A stretch of 64,000 nt of DNA from Tenodera sinensis (taxonomy: Eukaryota; Arthropoda; Insecta; Mantodea; Mantidae), in contig CM060969.1 of assembly GCA_030765045.1 (NCBI GenBank), forward strand, positions 42,325,216 through 42,389,215, in the 5' to 3' direction. Made by a program: the position numbers and the translations under genes. Positions within the stretch are counted from its first letter, which is position 1. Every line of letters starts with the position of its first letter. The notes under the pieces were generated by a model. That model had not been told where the DNA came from, did not search any database, and was given only the letters and a program-made list of their open reading frames with translations. This document shows positions 10,572 through 20,625 of this stretch, piece by piece.

Positions 10572-11015
10572 ATGCAAAATAAATTATTGGAAATAATGTT
10601 TGCTCCAGAATTAAATGTTATTTTCAGAAACAATTTAATAGAAATCCTAAAATTCTATGAAGTACCAACAAAATCAATAAAATTAATAGTATTAACTTTA
10701 ACCGGTATCACTGCAAAAATTAAAGTTAACAAACAGCTAAGTGAATTCTTCAGTACGCAATCTGGAGTTAGGCTGTTTGGCTTAGTAACTGATTTTTTGC
10801 TAAAACAAATAGAGAGAGGGAACATATATAATAGATTGAAGCAATGTACTGCATACACAGATGATGTAATGATCACTGCAAGAACAAAGAGAGCCCTAGA
10901 GGAAGAATTTACAAAATTGAAAAAACAGTCTGAAATATTTGCTGTTATAATAAATGTAAATAAAATCAAGTATCTTAAATGTGGCCACCAAAATACTTAT
11001 ATGAGAAATCAATGA
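10572..11015 (+). pseudogene. LINE reverse transcriptase relic, catalytic core
   Basis: A 147-codon frame spans the fingers/palm part of a non-LTR reverse transcriptase. Visible landmarks are IEILKFYEVPTKSIKLIV near residues 24-41 (the I-P-x-K-x-I-x-L segment), SGVRLFG at about residues 68-74 where intact enzymes have G-L-R-Q-G-D, and AYTDDVMITARTK, the catalytic Y-x-D-D box at 10854-10865. The enzyme copies LINE RNA into DNA at the target site. Both catalytic aspartates of the box survive, but the Q-G-D motif is altered, the endonuclease is absent and the frame ends early. Layout and wording resemble RTE-like insect LINEs; the clade is my inference. The C-terminal part follows after 200 bp in broken frames. 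Confidence 0.87.
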
Positions 11016-11043
11016 CATGCAGGTTTAACTAGTTCATAAGTGC

Positions 11044-11165
11044 ATGTATAAATATTTAGAAACAAAACACTATTTTTTTTTTTTTTTTTTTTTTCTTCTT
11101 CTTATTTTAACGTCCTCCAACATTGTGTCATATCGGACGAAGAAAACACTAAATGGCAATTACTC
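11044..11165. repeat. Poly-T tract and SINE V body fragment
   Basis: About 24 T at 11073-11095 are followed by TTAACGTCCTCCAACATTG, which matches the body of the SINE V copies at 17520 and 26868. Together they look like the tail end of a SINE inserted into the LINE relic. Confidence 0.55.
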
Positions 11166-11224
11166 GACAGAAGATGAATCTAAGAACGGATTGCCAATGG
11201 TAACGGAGACTATTTTGCCAACCG

Positions 11225-11700
11225 AAGCCTAATTTAGAGTAGACTATAACAAAAGAAGTCAAACTAAGATCATATCAGGCAGTTGTCACCTACGGTTGTA
11301 AAGCTTGGGTACTGAAAGAATCAGTAAAACAAAAACTGTTAACCTTTGAAAGGAGAATACGAAGAAGGATCTTTGGACCCTCTAAAGATAGAACGCAACT
11401 GGAGAATAAAAACGAATAAATAATTTAATTAATACATAACCAAAATATTGGAAATTTCATTTGGGCAATGAGATTAAGCTGACATGTTGAGAGAATGGAA
11501 GATCAATAGCGAAGGGAATATAAAACCCATGGAAACTGGCGTAACTGATAGACCAAACATCCGTTGGGAATATCTTGTCATGAACGATGTGAAAAAATTA
11601 AGAATATCAAACTGGAAAATGATCATACAGAATAGGAATGCCTGGAAAATAATTGTTGAAAAAGCCAAGATATTCTACTTTGAATTCTTGAAAAGAAGAA
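11225..11700 (+). pseudogene. LINE relic, C-terminal region
   Basis: The C-terminal part of the LINE protein that begins at 10572, in shifted frames. VVTYGCKAWVLKESVKQKLL and then LTFERRIRRRIFGPSKD (about 11283-11385) fit the P-V-x-T-Y-G-x-E-x-W ... F-E-R-x-I-L-R-x-I-F-G-P region. RHVERME and then GVTDRPNIRWEYLVMNDVKK with NAWKIIVEKAK (about 11490-11670) fit the W-A-G-H-V-x-R-M ... G-R-P-x-x-R-W ... W-x-x-I-V-x-E-A-K end. At least two frameshifts and a stop separate the pieces, so the gene is dead. A SINE-like insert with poly-T divides it from the catalytic core. Confidence 0.85.
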
Positions 11701-12624
11701 AAAAAAGTGGTATACAGATATACGAAAGATTGGTACTAGTGGAAAAATACAAATATATAAATTAAATACAATATATTGGCTAAACAGTAGGTCAACAAAA
11801 CAAAATATGGAGCACATTTGCGTAAAATTCAACGTGAGATAAGCTGTGCGCAAGGATAGAGGACGATGAGGAAATAACGACAAATACTTCATTGTTGCAA
11901 TACAATGCCATGGCTTGTGCCAGAGAAAATTATTGAATGACAAACGTAGTTCCATTTTATTCTACTTAGCTGTTGTAAAATTTCTAAAAAGAACTTTCAC
12001 GCATTTCTGAATCCTGGAATGCCGAATGTAAACACACGTCTTGTTGCATTTAGTACACAAATTCAGGGAATTCTTTCTTCCAGAGCCACAGCAACTGCGA
12101 TTCCTTCCTCCGAACTTTGGACGGCCCTGGCGAAGATGTAGAATAAAACAACGTGATGTGAAAACAGAAGATAGAGATGGAATGCTGGAACTCAGTTGTT
12201 ACCTGCAAGAAGTAGACAGCACAGAGAAATAAATTACGAAGCTAAACTCCATGAGTAATTAATCCCATGTCACGTGTAAGAGTCATTTGTAAATGAACGT
12301 GTGGTGTGTTTCATCAACAGGAGGAAAGTCACCTCAAGTGTACGGAGGTCCGGTCGATACTGCATTAGTAAATCGTAGGCACAAGATTAATGTTTCACAC
12401 AACTTCCTTGTATCCACGTTCAACTTTAATTATACAATCTCAATTAGTGCTCAATCAATAAGTGCGAACTACACAGTAAATCAAAGAAAACACATTAAGT
12501 GGCAAAATAGTGTTTTCTTTTAATCTTTATTTTCCCATGCAATAAAAATCATCAACTGCCAATAAGAATGACTTATTTACTTTCACAAAAATGTTCAGTT
12601 TTGGATAACACAATACACAAAAAT
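11701..12624. other. No recognisable element
   Basis: The first part may be 3' trailer of the LINE. A 63-codon plus-strand frame at 12041-12232 (Pro/Arg-rich start) and the frame at 12293-12523 show no domain I can name. Nothing supports splicing or expression. Confidence 0.5.
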
Positions 12625-13215
12625 CTTATGACTTTCACTACTCTTGTATTAACTGTTCTTACAAACTGTTATTCCTCTGTCTTCATGTTAGTCGAGATAA
12701 ATATTTTCAAAAATTATCTTAATGCTGACTTTTTTTTTTTTTTTTTTTTTTTTGGTATGTGCAAGGGCAATATGGGACTACAGTAGGCTTTGAGCAACAG
12801 TCGTATCCTTTAAAGCTTTGAAACTCCGGGTCTAATTGCATGGCCAAAAAACAAAACGATGAATAACGACCTTGCATTTGAGAAAAATACCCACAAAAAA
12901 TGTATTTGGAACAGCTAGTGTGTTTTAAACGAGATCTACATTTTTTGTATACTAAGATTTTGTCTATCGCTTACGGTTTACCACTTATGTAGATTATCAA
13001 GAGTAAACAGGACCCAGAAAATTCAAGATACAAATTTCATGTACCATAAAAATATCTTAACATATGGCATTCTAATCAAAATTCTTAGAGCCACTTCTGA
13101 GAAAATCAAAATATTCCAAGTAAAGGGTAGTTTGAGTTAGAGGAATTTTGTTCAAAATCTTCGTACCACATCCTTGCAAGATATACTTAAATACCAACTT
13201 TGGTCTTTAACTGAA
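12625..13215 (-). repeat. Family A, inverted copy with poly-T
   Basis: Minus-strand copy from the tail (ACTTTCACTACTCTTG) back to the AATACCAACTTTGGTC block. A run of 23 T at 12731-12753 interrupts it just before the GTGCAAGGGCAATATGGG landmark. The 5' block beyond 13215 is missing. Confidence 0.88.
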
Positions 13216-13494
13216 CCTTCGCCTCTAACACCCGCACAAAAAGGCAACAAATTGTGGGTTCCTTTAAATTTAATTTACACAAAAACCGTTGAATCTATCG
13301 AAATAAGGCAAAGTGAAAAGCGTCATTTATTCAATTTTCTATTAATATAGTCATAAATCAGGAACCTTCAATCAATAATAATTCAGCCAGGTGATGATAA
13401 TTTTTTTTCATAAAAATATCTTTTTTTCTAGAAAACTATTAACTTTTCAATATTTTGGTATTAGACTTTATTGTTATTCACAACATGAGAAATT
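13216..13494. other. No recognisable feature
   Basis: AT-rich. Short family A-like words occur, but they are too few to call a copy. Confidence 0.5.
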
Positions 13495-13720
13495 CGCTGT
13501 TAATGTCTGACGGATCATTTCACTTTCATCCTCTATATCCAGCAAGTATCTAAGGAATTCCATCTCACTTGCTTCTATTCATTTCTCTAGATTTTTTTAA
13601 CCCAAGAGTCACAACCATATAAGAAGGTTGGAACCGCCATCACTTTATAATATTTAAGCAACGTTTCCTTCCTCACCTTTCTTCCCAGTCTACTGAGTAT
13701 TGTACCACAGAAATAATTAA
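13495..13720 (-). pseudogene. LINE reverse transcriptase C-terminal relic
   Basis: On the minus strand LGRKVRKETLLKYYKVMAVP, then TFLYGCDSWVKK, then (after a frameshift and stop) IEASEMEFLRYLLDIED. These fit the post-catalytic part of RTE-like insect LINE proteins: K-E-T-x-L-K-x-Y-K-x-M-A-V-P, then L-Y-G-S-E-x-W, then E-A-A-E-M-x-F-L-R. Intact proteins carry about 500 residues of endonuclease and polymerase upstream, and these are missing. It shares its wording with the relic at 45775-46000, so both probably come from one family. Confidence 0.75.
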
Positions 13721-13769
13721 ATTCTAATAGTTATTTATAAAATTATACAATTTTATCAAAATGGCTATA

Positions 13770-14150
13770 TTTTGATAAAAACATCGTATATTATTTAACG
13801 TACTGACATGAATAAAGCGTATATCCTTAATTTTTTGCAAATATTCTCTAAAGACCTATTAATTTGGACTGATCTTTGTTTAAATTAGTAAAGAGGAAAT
13901 TGTAAAAACCAAGCAAAATCGTATTGCGAGGTAAATGCGGTTCTCGTTGAAAGACAGTTTATTATACTACCTTTTGTAGCACTAGCCATTTACGAGGTAT
14001 TGAATTTTACATCACTTTTATCACACATCTAGTTTTAGTTGGTAAGTTAGCACTCTTTCGTTTCGCATATCATGCAAAGATTGGTACTACTTCAAATCCA
14101 CCATAGTAACCAGATTTTAAGAATCTGACTATTCTAAGCATTCGATAAGG
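13770..14150 (+). repeat. Family A, highly diverged copy
   Basis: Landmarks are blurred but in order: CTTAATTTTTTGCAAATATTC, a TCTCGTTGAAAGACA stretch, and CATTTACGAGGTATTG. It directly precedes the LINE relic at 14160. Confidence 0.5.
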
Positions 14151-14159
14151 TGCAGTGTA

Positions 14160-14830
14160 AAAAACTTTGGGATAAAATGATAAAACAAGGGCATCCGATA
14201 TATATGGAAGAATCAGCTAAAACATAATTTTAACATTACCCTATTTGCCGATGATTAGATTATTTTGGCAGAAAATGAGAATATGTTACAAACAACCAAT
14301 TTAAATGTATCTGTAGTGAAAGCAAAAGTAATGGCATCACTGGGAAAACACCCAATAAGGTCTAAAATAATAATCGATAATAAAAATATAGAGCAGGTAC
14401 ATTTTAATTATTTAGGATGCGACGTTTCAATTGAGTATGAAAGGATTTCAAAAATAAAATGTATAAATGTCGAACTATATGTGGGACTATTGAAAGGACG
14501 TTAAGAAATAAAACATAAGAAGAAACAATGCTAACTTTTATAAGACAATGTCGGCACCAATTTTGACTTATGGTTCAGAGAATTGCTCTGCGAATGGAAA
14601 AGAAAGGAGAATGATAGAAACAGTAGAAATGACATTTCTTAGATATGTTGCTATGACAAAATTATGAATTACTTACATAATACTCAGAATGTAGAATAAT
14701 AGACCGGCAAAACAGTCAATGTGATACAAATCCATAGGAACTAGAGATGTTGGAAGACCTCGACGTCGATGGGAGGATGACCTCTGAGCCGGAAGAGATC
14801 AATTTGACCTATCTTGATGAAGGCTTTTCC
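14160..14830 (+). pseudogene. LINE reverse transcriptase relic with stop at the catalytic box
   Basis: The catalytic box appears as L-F-A-D-D at 14241-14255, immediately followed by an in-frame TAG (14256-14258) before IILAENENM. Then come VVKAKVMASLGKHPIRSKI and IEQVHFNYLGCDVS, the segment after the palm domain of RTE-like LINEs (S-x-x-K-T-K-V-M-A-F ... H-F-x-Y-L-G-x-x-x-S). Further right, in other frames, MSAPILTYGSENWSANGKER, IETVEMTFLRYVA and VGRPRRRWEDD give the C-terminal half. The order is collinear over about 600 bp with several frameshifts. The 5' end is lost. It is a different sequence from the LINE at 10572, possibly a different family. Confidence 0.82.
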
Positions 14831-15394
14831 TCAATTAATATGAATATAGGAAGCTGAGGTTTTGCAAGAATATTTTACGATACTTGGTTCATCCGCAATC
14901 ACGTGAATACAGCAAATGCCACCTTGGGTATGACATTCAGACTTTATCGCGATTGTGTCATATGAAATCGTGCGCAGCAGACGTATTAACAGTCGCGCGA
15001 AATTGATGAGTTGTAGTGGCACGTAAATAACGCCAGTCGACAGGATGTCAGGTGGTTCACGTCGAGTGCGGGGTGACTCAGCAACTCACTCACTCCTGAG
15101 GATGGCATTCCTCTACCGGGGCGAAAAACTTTAACGACTAGGCGCCATCGAGCATCCTGTGCGACGGTGAGCATTGTTAGTTAACATTCCGCGCCGATGG
15201 GATTGATTTTTACGACCCCCACGTGTTACGACGCCTGTGTCCCAGCGGACATGCTAAGGTACACATCCAAAGGTTAATGCAAATGGCATCGAGCTTTAAC
15301 AGTCATCACTGCTATGCTCAACCCCAATAGCAAACCATTTTCTGTTTTGTTTTGCTCGTGAGTTATTGAATATGTTTTTACCATTCTACTAACC
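14831..15394. other. Unassigned, partly GC-rich
   Basis: The 14960-15290 stretch has more CG dinucleotides than its flanks (AACAGTCGCGCGAAATTG, CTACCGGGGCGAAAAAC). It could be an old retroposed piece. No boxes or coding motif are seen. Confidence 0.45.
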
Positions 15395-16560
15395 CTATAT
15401 TGCATGAATCATTCTGCTATCACTCTGCTAATTCCTGAACAGGTACTTTAAATTGATTAATTCGAATAGGCAGTAATGCCAACCTTTATTACAGACCTTC
15501 TACTACCAACCTTTATGACCACACCGGTAACAAAATATCTGTATTTTAAAATTGGGCATTATATCTTGTGATATCTATAAAGGTGGTATCACCTTTACTT
15601 TTTACATAGATCACATTAGATATTATGTCAACCCCTATTAGGAAAGTTATACCACCAACATAAGTTACGATGTTACTTTATTGGTAACAAAATTACTGAA
15701 CAAGTTTTAAAACTAACCTATTTTAAAATTGGGTAGTATGAATATATGAAACAAGTGGTCAGTGAAATAATCGGTTAAAAGGAATGTTGCTAAATAAGCG
15801 GTCAGAGCATTGTTATAGAGAATTTCTTTAGTTTTAAGGAAAATCGTAGACGTGGAAAAAGCTGTCATTCATCGCAAACTGCATGTCAGGTAGGAGGAGC
15901 AATATTTTGAAAGTATCTGAGCATCAGTGTGAAGTATCCGATGAAGCCTATTTAGAGTTGAAGAAGTGTTCATATTAGGTGAACGAGAAAACTAGGAAGG
16001 AGCATTCTTCAATAGTTCAGCTTTACATAACCTGAAGTTAACCAAACCTATTTTTCTCGCAGACCTCAGTTTTAATAAAGAGGATCTTTCACCACCTACA
16101 GTCCTCTTTTTGTGCCTGTTCTGGGAAGGTTGAGCCCTTTTTTCACAGACCGCATTTTTCACTGACCGCCTTTTTTACTGACCGCCTTTTTCGCGACATG
16201 GTGTAGTAAAATTAAAAGACAGAATTTTAAAAATTACAGAAGTTGGGCATAAAGTACCACCTCCCCGTAGGTGTTCCTAGGTTTAAAGGCCAGACGAAAT
16301 GGACTGACTTATCATCCGCTCAAAGCAGAAGGTCGTAAGTTTAATTCCAACGATTGCAATCAAATGTTACTATAGTACATTAGACTACAACTGCAAGGAT
16401 TTTGAATTTTGAAAAGGAGAAAAAAGATACAATTATACCAAAATAAATAGACCAGTTATGACATAAATGCTACAAACACATTTTATTGTTAAATGCCAAT
16501 ATAATATGAAAGCAACAAACACATTGTTACAATATTCTAAAACCTTGGCTAAATATTCTT
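15395..16560 (+). repeat. Family B, longest copy
   Basis: Begins with text shared with 24110-24180 (TCTGCTAATTCCTGAACAGG versus TCTTCTAATTCCTGTATCAG). It continues with two about 145-bp units (CTACTACCAACCTTTATGAC, ACCACCAACATAAGTTACG) as at 8219-8460, then AAATTACAGAAGTTGGGC. Near 16330 a diverged B-box-like AAGTTTAATTCCAACG is followed by TGCAATCAAATG, shared with 24270-24290. It ends with TTTTATTGTTAAATGCCA text shared with 24675. The internal order is the same at both loci. Confidence 0.68.
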
Positions 16561-16607
16561 GTAAAAAATGGCAACACTGCATTTAAGGGTTAGTGACGCC
16601 ATATCAA

Positions 16608-16809
<202 letters not shown>

Positions 16810-16839
16810 CATGTATTTAAATTATTTGACAGTAACAAA

Positions 16840-16890
16840 TCAAGAGGGTAGAGTGAGTTGGCTCAGCAGGGGAGTCTGTAGCCGGTCGGA
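16840..16890 (+). mobile_element. tRNA-like A box, SINE head fragment
   Basis: TTGGCTCAGCAGGGGAG fits an A box. No B box is recognisable downstream, so this is only a head fragment just right of the AAT array. Confidence 0.4.
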
Positions 16891-17234
16891 TGCATACTCA
16901 TAATTTCTCATCAATCGTGAACTGAGTATCGAAAAGTAAGATCGCTTCCACTCACAGATAGAGAGAAGTAGAATAAAATAAATTATAGAGGAAGTTCACT
17001 ACGCATCTAACGCCTTCATCTGATCTGTATGTACCCAAGGAGCTACAATCCATCAATGGCAACGACCTAAAAGAGCGATGACAGAAATTGAACTATCTAA
17101 AGATCTTTTCTTCTAACCTTGAACAGCTGCCATGCATTCTTGTGCGAAATTAAACATATCATTTTTAATTAAAATAAATAGATCAATTTTTAAGAAGATA
17201 AAACATAACCAACGTATTTCCAAACAAATGGTAG
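16891..17234. other. No recognisable feature
   Basis: AT-rich, with no element or coding pattern. Confidence 0.55.
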
Positions 17235-17328
17235 TATGGGAGGTGGGATATTACTGAAAATCTTGGTGTTGCATCCTTGGTGGTCTTAAGTTGGCTTTTA
17301 ACTTACATGTTGTTTCTGAATTATGCAG

Positions 17329-17395
<67 letters not shown>

Positions 17396-17505
17396 ACGTA
17401 CACACAAATTTGATACGGAGATTTCACCCAAAATATGTTTTGAGGCCCCCCGAATCCAAACAAAGCAGTTTTGGAAAGAGATCTATGTTTTATGTACCAA
17501 CGTTT
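17235..17505. repeat. Family A fragments in opposite orientations around a CT/CA array
   Basis: Left part (17240-17310) is inverted (ATCTTGGTGTTGCATCCTTGG). The right part (17395-17505) is a forward 5' block (GGAGATTTCACCCAAAATAT, GAGGCCCCCCGAATCC). Between them is a (CT)n(CA)n array at 17331-17392, at the place where family A carries its own GT site. Confidence 0.75.
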
Positions 17506-17519
17506 TTATTGTGTTTTGT

Positions 17520-17760
17520 GTTTTTACGTCGTCGAATGTAATGTCATATAGGACAATGAATAAAGTGGGTGAAATGATGCTCAAATAAGCCCGAGGTCCA
17601 TAGAGCTTTAAGTTACCAAAAATTGGCCTTCCCAGGATAAGGGAAAACCTCGGAGAAGACCTTATCCGGTTAACTCACCTTAACGGGGATTCGAACTAGG
17701 GACTGCTTGAATGTGAAGCCAACACGTTACCGCCACACCAAAGAGGCGAACTGTGCGTGT
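17520..17760 (-). mobile_element. SINE V, tRNA-derived
   Basis: The minus-strand head TTTGGTGTGGCGGTAACG resembles the start of a tRNA-Val-like promoter, and TAGTTCGAATCCCC is the B box about 45 bp later. The body (ATGATGCTCAAATAAGCC on the plus strand) matches the copy at 26868-27076 closely in order. About 240 bp long, it ends at the left in TTTTACGTCGTCGAATG. Confidence 0.85.
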
Positions 17761-17940
17761 AAGAGAGAGAGGAGAGAGAGAAGAAAGGAGAGAGAAAGGA
17801 GAGAGAAGAAAGGAGAGAAAAGGGAGGAGAGAGAAGAGGGGAGAGAGAAGAGGGGAGAGAGAAGAGGGGAGAGAGAAGAGGGGAGAGAGAAGAGAGGAGA
17901 GAGAAGGGAGGGGGGAGAGAGGAGAGAGAGTGAGAGAACA
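17761..17940. repeat. GA-rich purine minisatellite
   Basis: About 175 bp of almost pure purine on the plus strand, built from GGAGAGAGAAGAGG-like units in tandem. The Glu/Arg-rich and Ser/Leu-rich frames across it are artefacts. Confidence 0.95.
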
Positions 17941-17944
17941 ACAG

Positions 17945-18455
17945 AACTGAGAACCGAAGAGTTGGATGTATACCAATTTGCTATTTAAGTCCAATGTCTT
18001 CCAAAGATGCGAACACGATTTTCTAGAAAATGGCCCCCTCCGACCCAAACTTACGTGCAACATTGTTTCGAAACGTCTGGTTTTCTCAAACAACACTGTT
18101 TTGATTAAAATAAGTATGTTGAAACTTTACCTCTTGAATTTTTAGACGTAGTCGCTGAAGCCCTCTTCATTCTGAATGAAGAGAACCGAAAGAGACAGAT
18201 GATTACTCACTACACTTAAAAGGAATGTTAAATGTCATGTTATAGCGTTTACTATTTCCGAGATATTCTGTTATTTGTTTGGATTTTGAGTATATATTTC
18301 AATTGATGTGTCGCTATTTGTTTTTTCTTGACGTCAAGCAAGGGGCATGGAATTTTAAGGAATTGCGTAATTCAACAATAAGACTATCGCTGTAGGCTGA
18401 AGATTTACCTCAATTAACAAGAAGTAGACAGCATAATAAGCTTTTGTAATAATAC
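17945..18455 (+). repeat. Family A, diverged forward copy
   Basis: In order: TTGCTATTTAAGTCCAATGT, TTTGATTAAAATAAGTATG, TTCATTCTGAATGAAG, ACTATTTCCGAGATATTC, then TTACCTCAATTAACAAGAAG. Confidence 0.72.
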
Positions 18456-18461
18456 TTTGTA

Positions 18462-18600
18462 GAGTGAGTGAGTGAGTTAAGTTCAGCAGAGTGAATTAAG
18501 TGAGTTGAATGAACTGAGTTGAGTGGATGAATGAGTGAGTGAGAGAATGTGTAGGGTTTAAGGGCCCGTCGTCATTTGGGCTTAGTGTGTAGAAGAATAA
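18462..18600 (+). repeat. (GTGA)n array joined to element D
   Basis: A GAGT/GAAT-rich array leads into GGGTTTAAGGGCCCGTCGTC and CATTTGGGCTTAG, the second clear element D copy. Confidence 0.72.
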
Positions 18601-18717
18601 GTAATGTCATGTAATGCATCACCTTTAGAAAAAATAAGATGCATTTTTTACAATATCATTTTGTAATATAATTTAATAACATTCCTAATATAAAAACAAA
18701 ACCTCTAAACAACAGCC

Positions 18718-19035
18718 CATAAAGGGTCAAGACTTGCCGCCCAGCCACTGCGTCCCCCACCTCTGCCCACTACAGGTGTCATTGGTGGGGTGCAGTACTG
18801 GAGAGTGGGACGTGTTCAGCACCCGGAACCCTCCCGGCCAGTTATGTGACCTTCGTGACCTGAAGCCGCTACTTCTCTATCAAGTAGCTCCTCATTTGGT
18901 CCCCCGGGACCTAATGAGGCTGAGTACACCCCGTGCCAGACCTCCCAGCAGGGGAAAATCTCCATGCTGGTACCGGGGATCAAACCCGGGCCCTCGCGCC
19001 AAAGGCAAGTGCACTAACTGCGATATGGAGGTGGT
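18718..19035 (-). mobile_element. SINE S, tRNA-derived, GC-rich
   Basis: About 315 bp, GC-rich against AT-rich flanks. On the minus strand CCGGGTTTGATCCCCGG (18986-18970) is a strong B box. The body on the plus strand (CCCACCTCTGCCCACTACAG, ATCAAGTAGCTCCTCATTTG, GGACCTAATGAGG) is repeated with the same order at 57175-57400. The 121-codon plus-strand frame inside is a composition artefact. Confidence 0.85.
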
Positions 19036-19679
19036 CACATTCTTAATATATCAAGTATTAATCATTGTAATAGTTATTTTTAAGCTCAGTAACTTTTAAG
19101 AGAATTTAAAACTCACGTAAATTGAGTTATACAGTTTGTTTATTATTCAGTCATTTTTCCCTTTCGATGCTTTAGTGCAAACCATCCATTTGCAATTCTC
19201 TAGCATATAATTTATCACACGCTGTTTCTTCCGCTGTGAGCTGCCTATTTCACTGCGATTTTATTATGTATTGCTTTTCAATTTTATTTGTAATGTTATT
19301 GGAATTGGAATAGAGTTGAATCATGTTAATGGTGTATATAACACTATGATTTTGCAGGTTGCAGGAATACAAAAATGTGTTACATTATATTTTAAGAGCC
19401 ATAAAGTACAATATTTTGGCATCAATCGATCTGATTCGAGTGAACACTATAGAAGTATTAGTCTGGAAAATTGGACCAAGTCGATGAGAGTGTATCGTAT
19501 TAAAATGTTTGCAACAACAATGTAGTGATGCTAAAAACTGCATCGCAAAGCTTAACTATTCTTTTCAATTCCTGTAGCAATATTCAATTGCGTTGGTCAT
19601 ATTGAGGGCTTTGACTGTAGCATTTAATGATGTTTTTACTCTTTTGAAATTTAACCTCACGAACATATTCACTCTCCCG
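19036..19679. other. No recognisable feature
   Basis: AT-rich, with one 84-codon plus-strand frame (19271-19525) that shows no domain. Confidence 0.55.
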
Positions 19680-20280
19680 GACCCTTCCAGACCAAATATC
19701 TGTTAAAAACCAAAGTAAGTTTAATACTTTTCAAGGATGCAGGACAAAGATTTTCAGGAAAAATTCCTCCACCCTAAAGCACGCTTAAATGAACATTTTG
19801 AGAACAGTTTTCGTTTCTCAAAAGTGACTATTTTGATTAAAATACCAGATGTTTAAGATATTTCTATGGCAAATGAAATCTATATTTTGAATTTTCTCGC
19901 TACAGCCCATGTAGTGCTGTTTACTCTTGATGACTTTTGTATAACTGGTAAACCGTAAGAAATAGATCAAATCTTACACTACAAAAAATGTAGCTCTCAT
20001 GTCGAAATGAATTGTTTGTGGAGTGAAACATTTTGGAGGTATTCATAATTTGTGAGTTTTGGAATACTTAAACTTTCCTCAAATGAAAGATATATATAAA
20101 TCGTGCAAGAGAACGGAACATCAAAGCTTTAAAAGATTTTACAATCGCTCAAAGCCTACTGTATTCTGGTATTGCCCTTAAACCTACAAGGAAATAAGTA
20201 ATAAGATAATCTGTACAAATGTTTATCTTAATTAGCTTGAAGAAGATGGAGTAAGAGTTTGAAAGAAGTAAAACAATTGG
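19680..20280 (+). repeat. Family A, forward copy lacking the 5' block
   Basis: Starts near AAAACCAAAGTAAGTTTAAT and keeps the rest in order: CAAGGATGCAGGACAAAG, GGTAAACCGTAAGAAATAG, CATTTTGGAGGTATTC, AACCTACAAGGAAATAAG, and a tail cut after AAGAGTTTG. Confidence 0.9.
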
Positions 20281-20574
20281 AGGCTAAACTGAAAAAGACA
20301 CAGAGAAAGCTATGCCAATGTTAAAAAGTAGATATATTTTGAATCTAGGATTAAAATGTTGAGACCAACACTTTCGTCGCGAAGGATTCTTTTTAGTGAC
20401 GTAACAAAAATTATACAAATCTGATCATAATTATTAAAGTATTTGGGAAAAATGGGTGACATTTAGGAGTAGCTTGTCTACATTACACTATAAATTTAAA
20501 AAAGGTCATTATTTCATTATTAGTTCAGAATTTTAAATTTTCTGTCATACATATCCTTAAAAACCTTCTGTCTA
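20281..20574. other. No recognisable feature
   Basis: Short AT-rich interval without pattern. Confidence 0.5.
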
Positions 20575-20625
20575 GCCCAGGATTGAATTTGCGACCTCAG
20601 GATTAGTAGGCCAGCACCTAACTGA
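20575..20625 (-). mobile_element. tRNA-like SINE head fragment
   Basis: The plus strand GGATTGAATTTGCGACCTC followed by GGATTAGTAGGCCAGC repeats the head seen at 4525-4600. Confidence 0.5.

Noticed and set aside
10655..10969. A 104-codon minus-strand frame
   Set aside because: It is antisense to the reverse-transcriptase core, which carries the Y-T-D-D box on the plus strand.
12041..12523. Possible exons (63- and 76-codon frames)
   Set aside because: No domain, no splice-site pair that joins them, and they adjoin LINE and family A debris.
18734..19099. A 121-codon Pro-rich frame
   Set aside because: It lies within SINE S, which is repeated at 57175-57400 where the frame is not kept.
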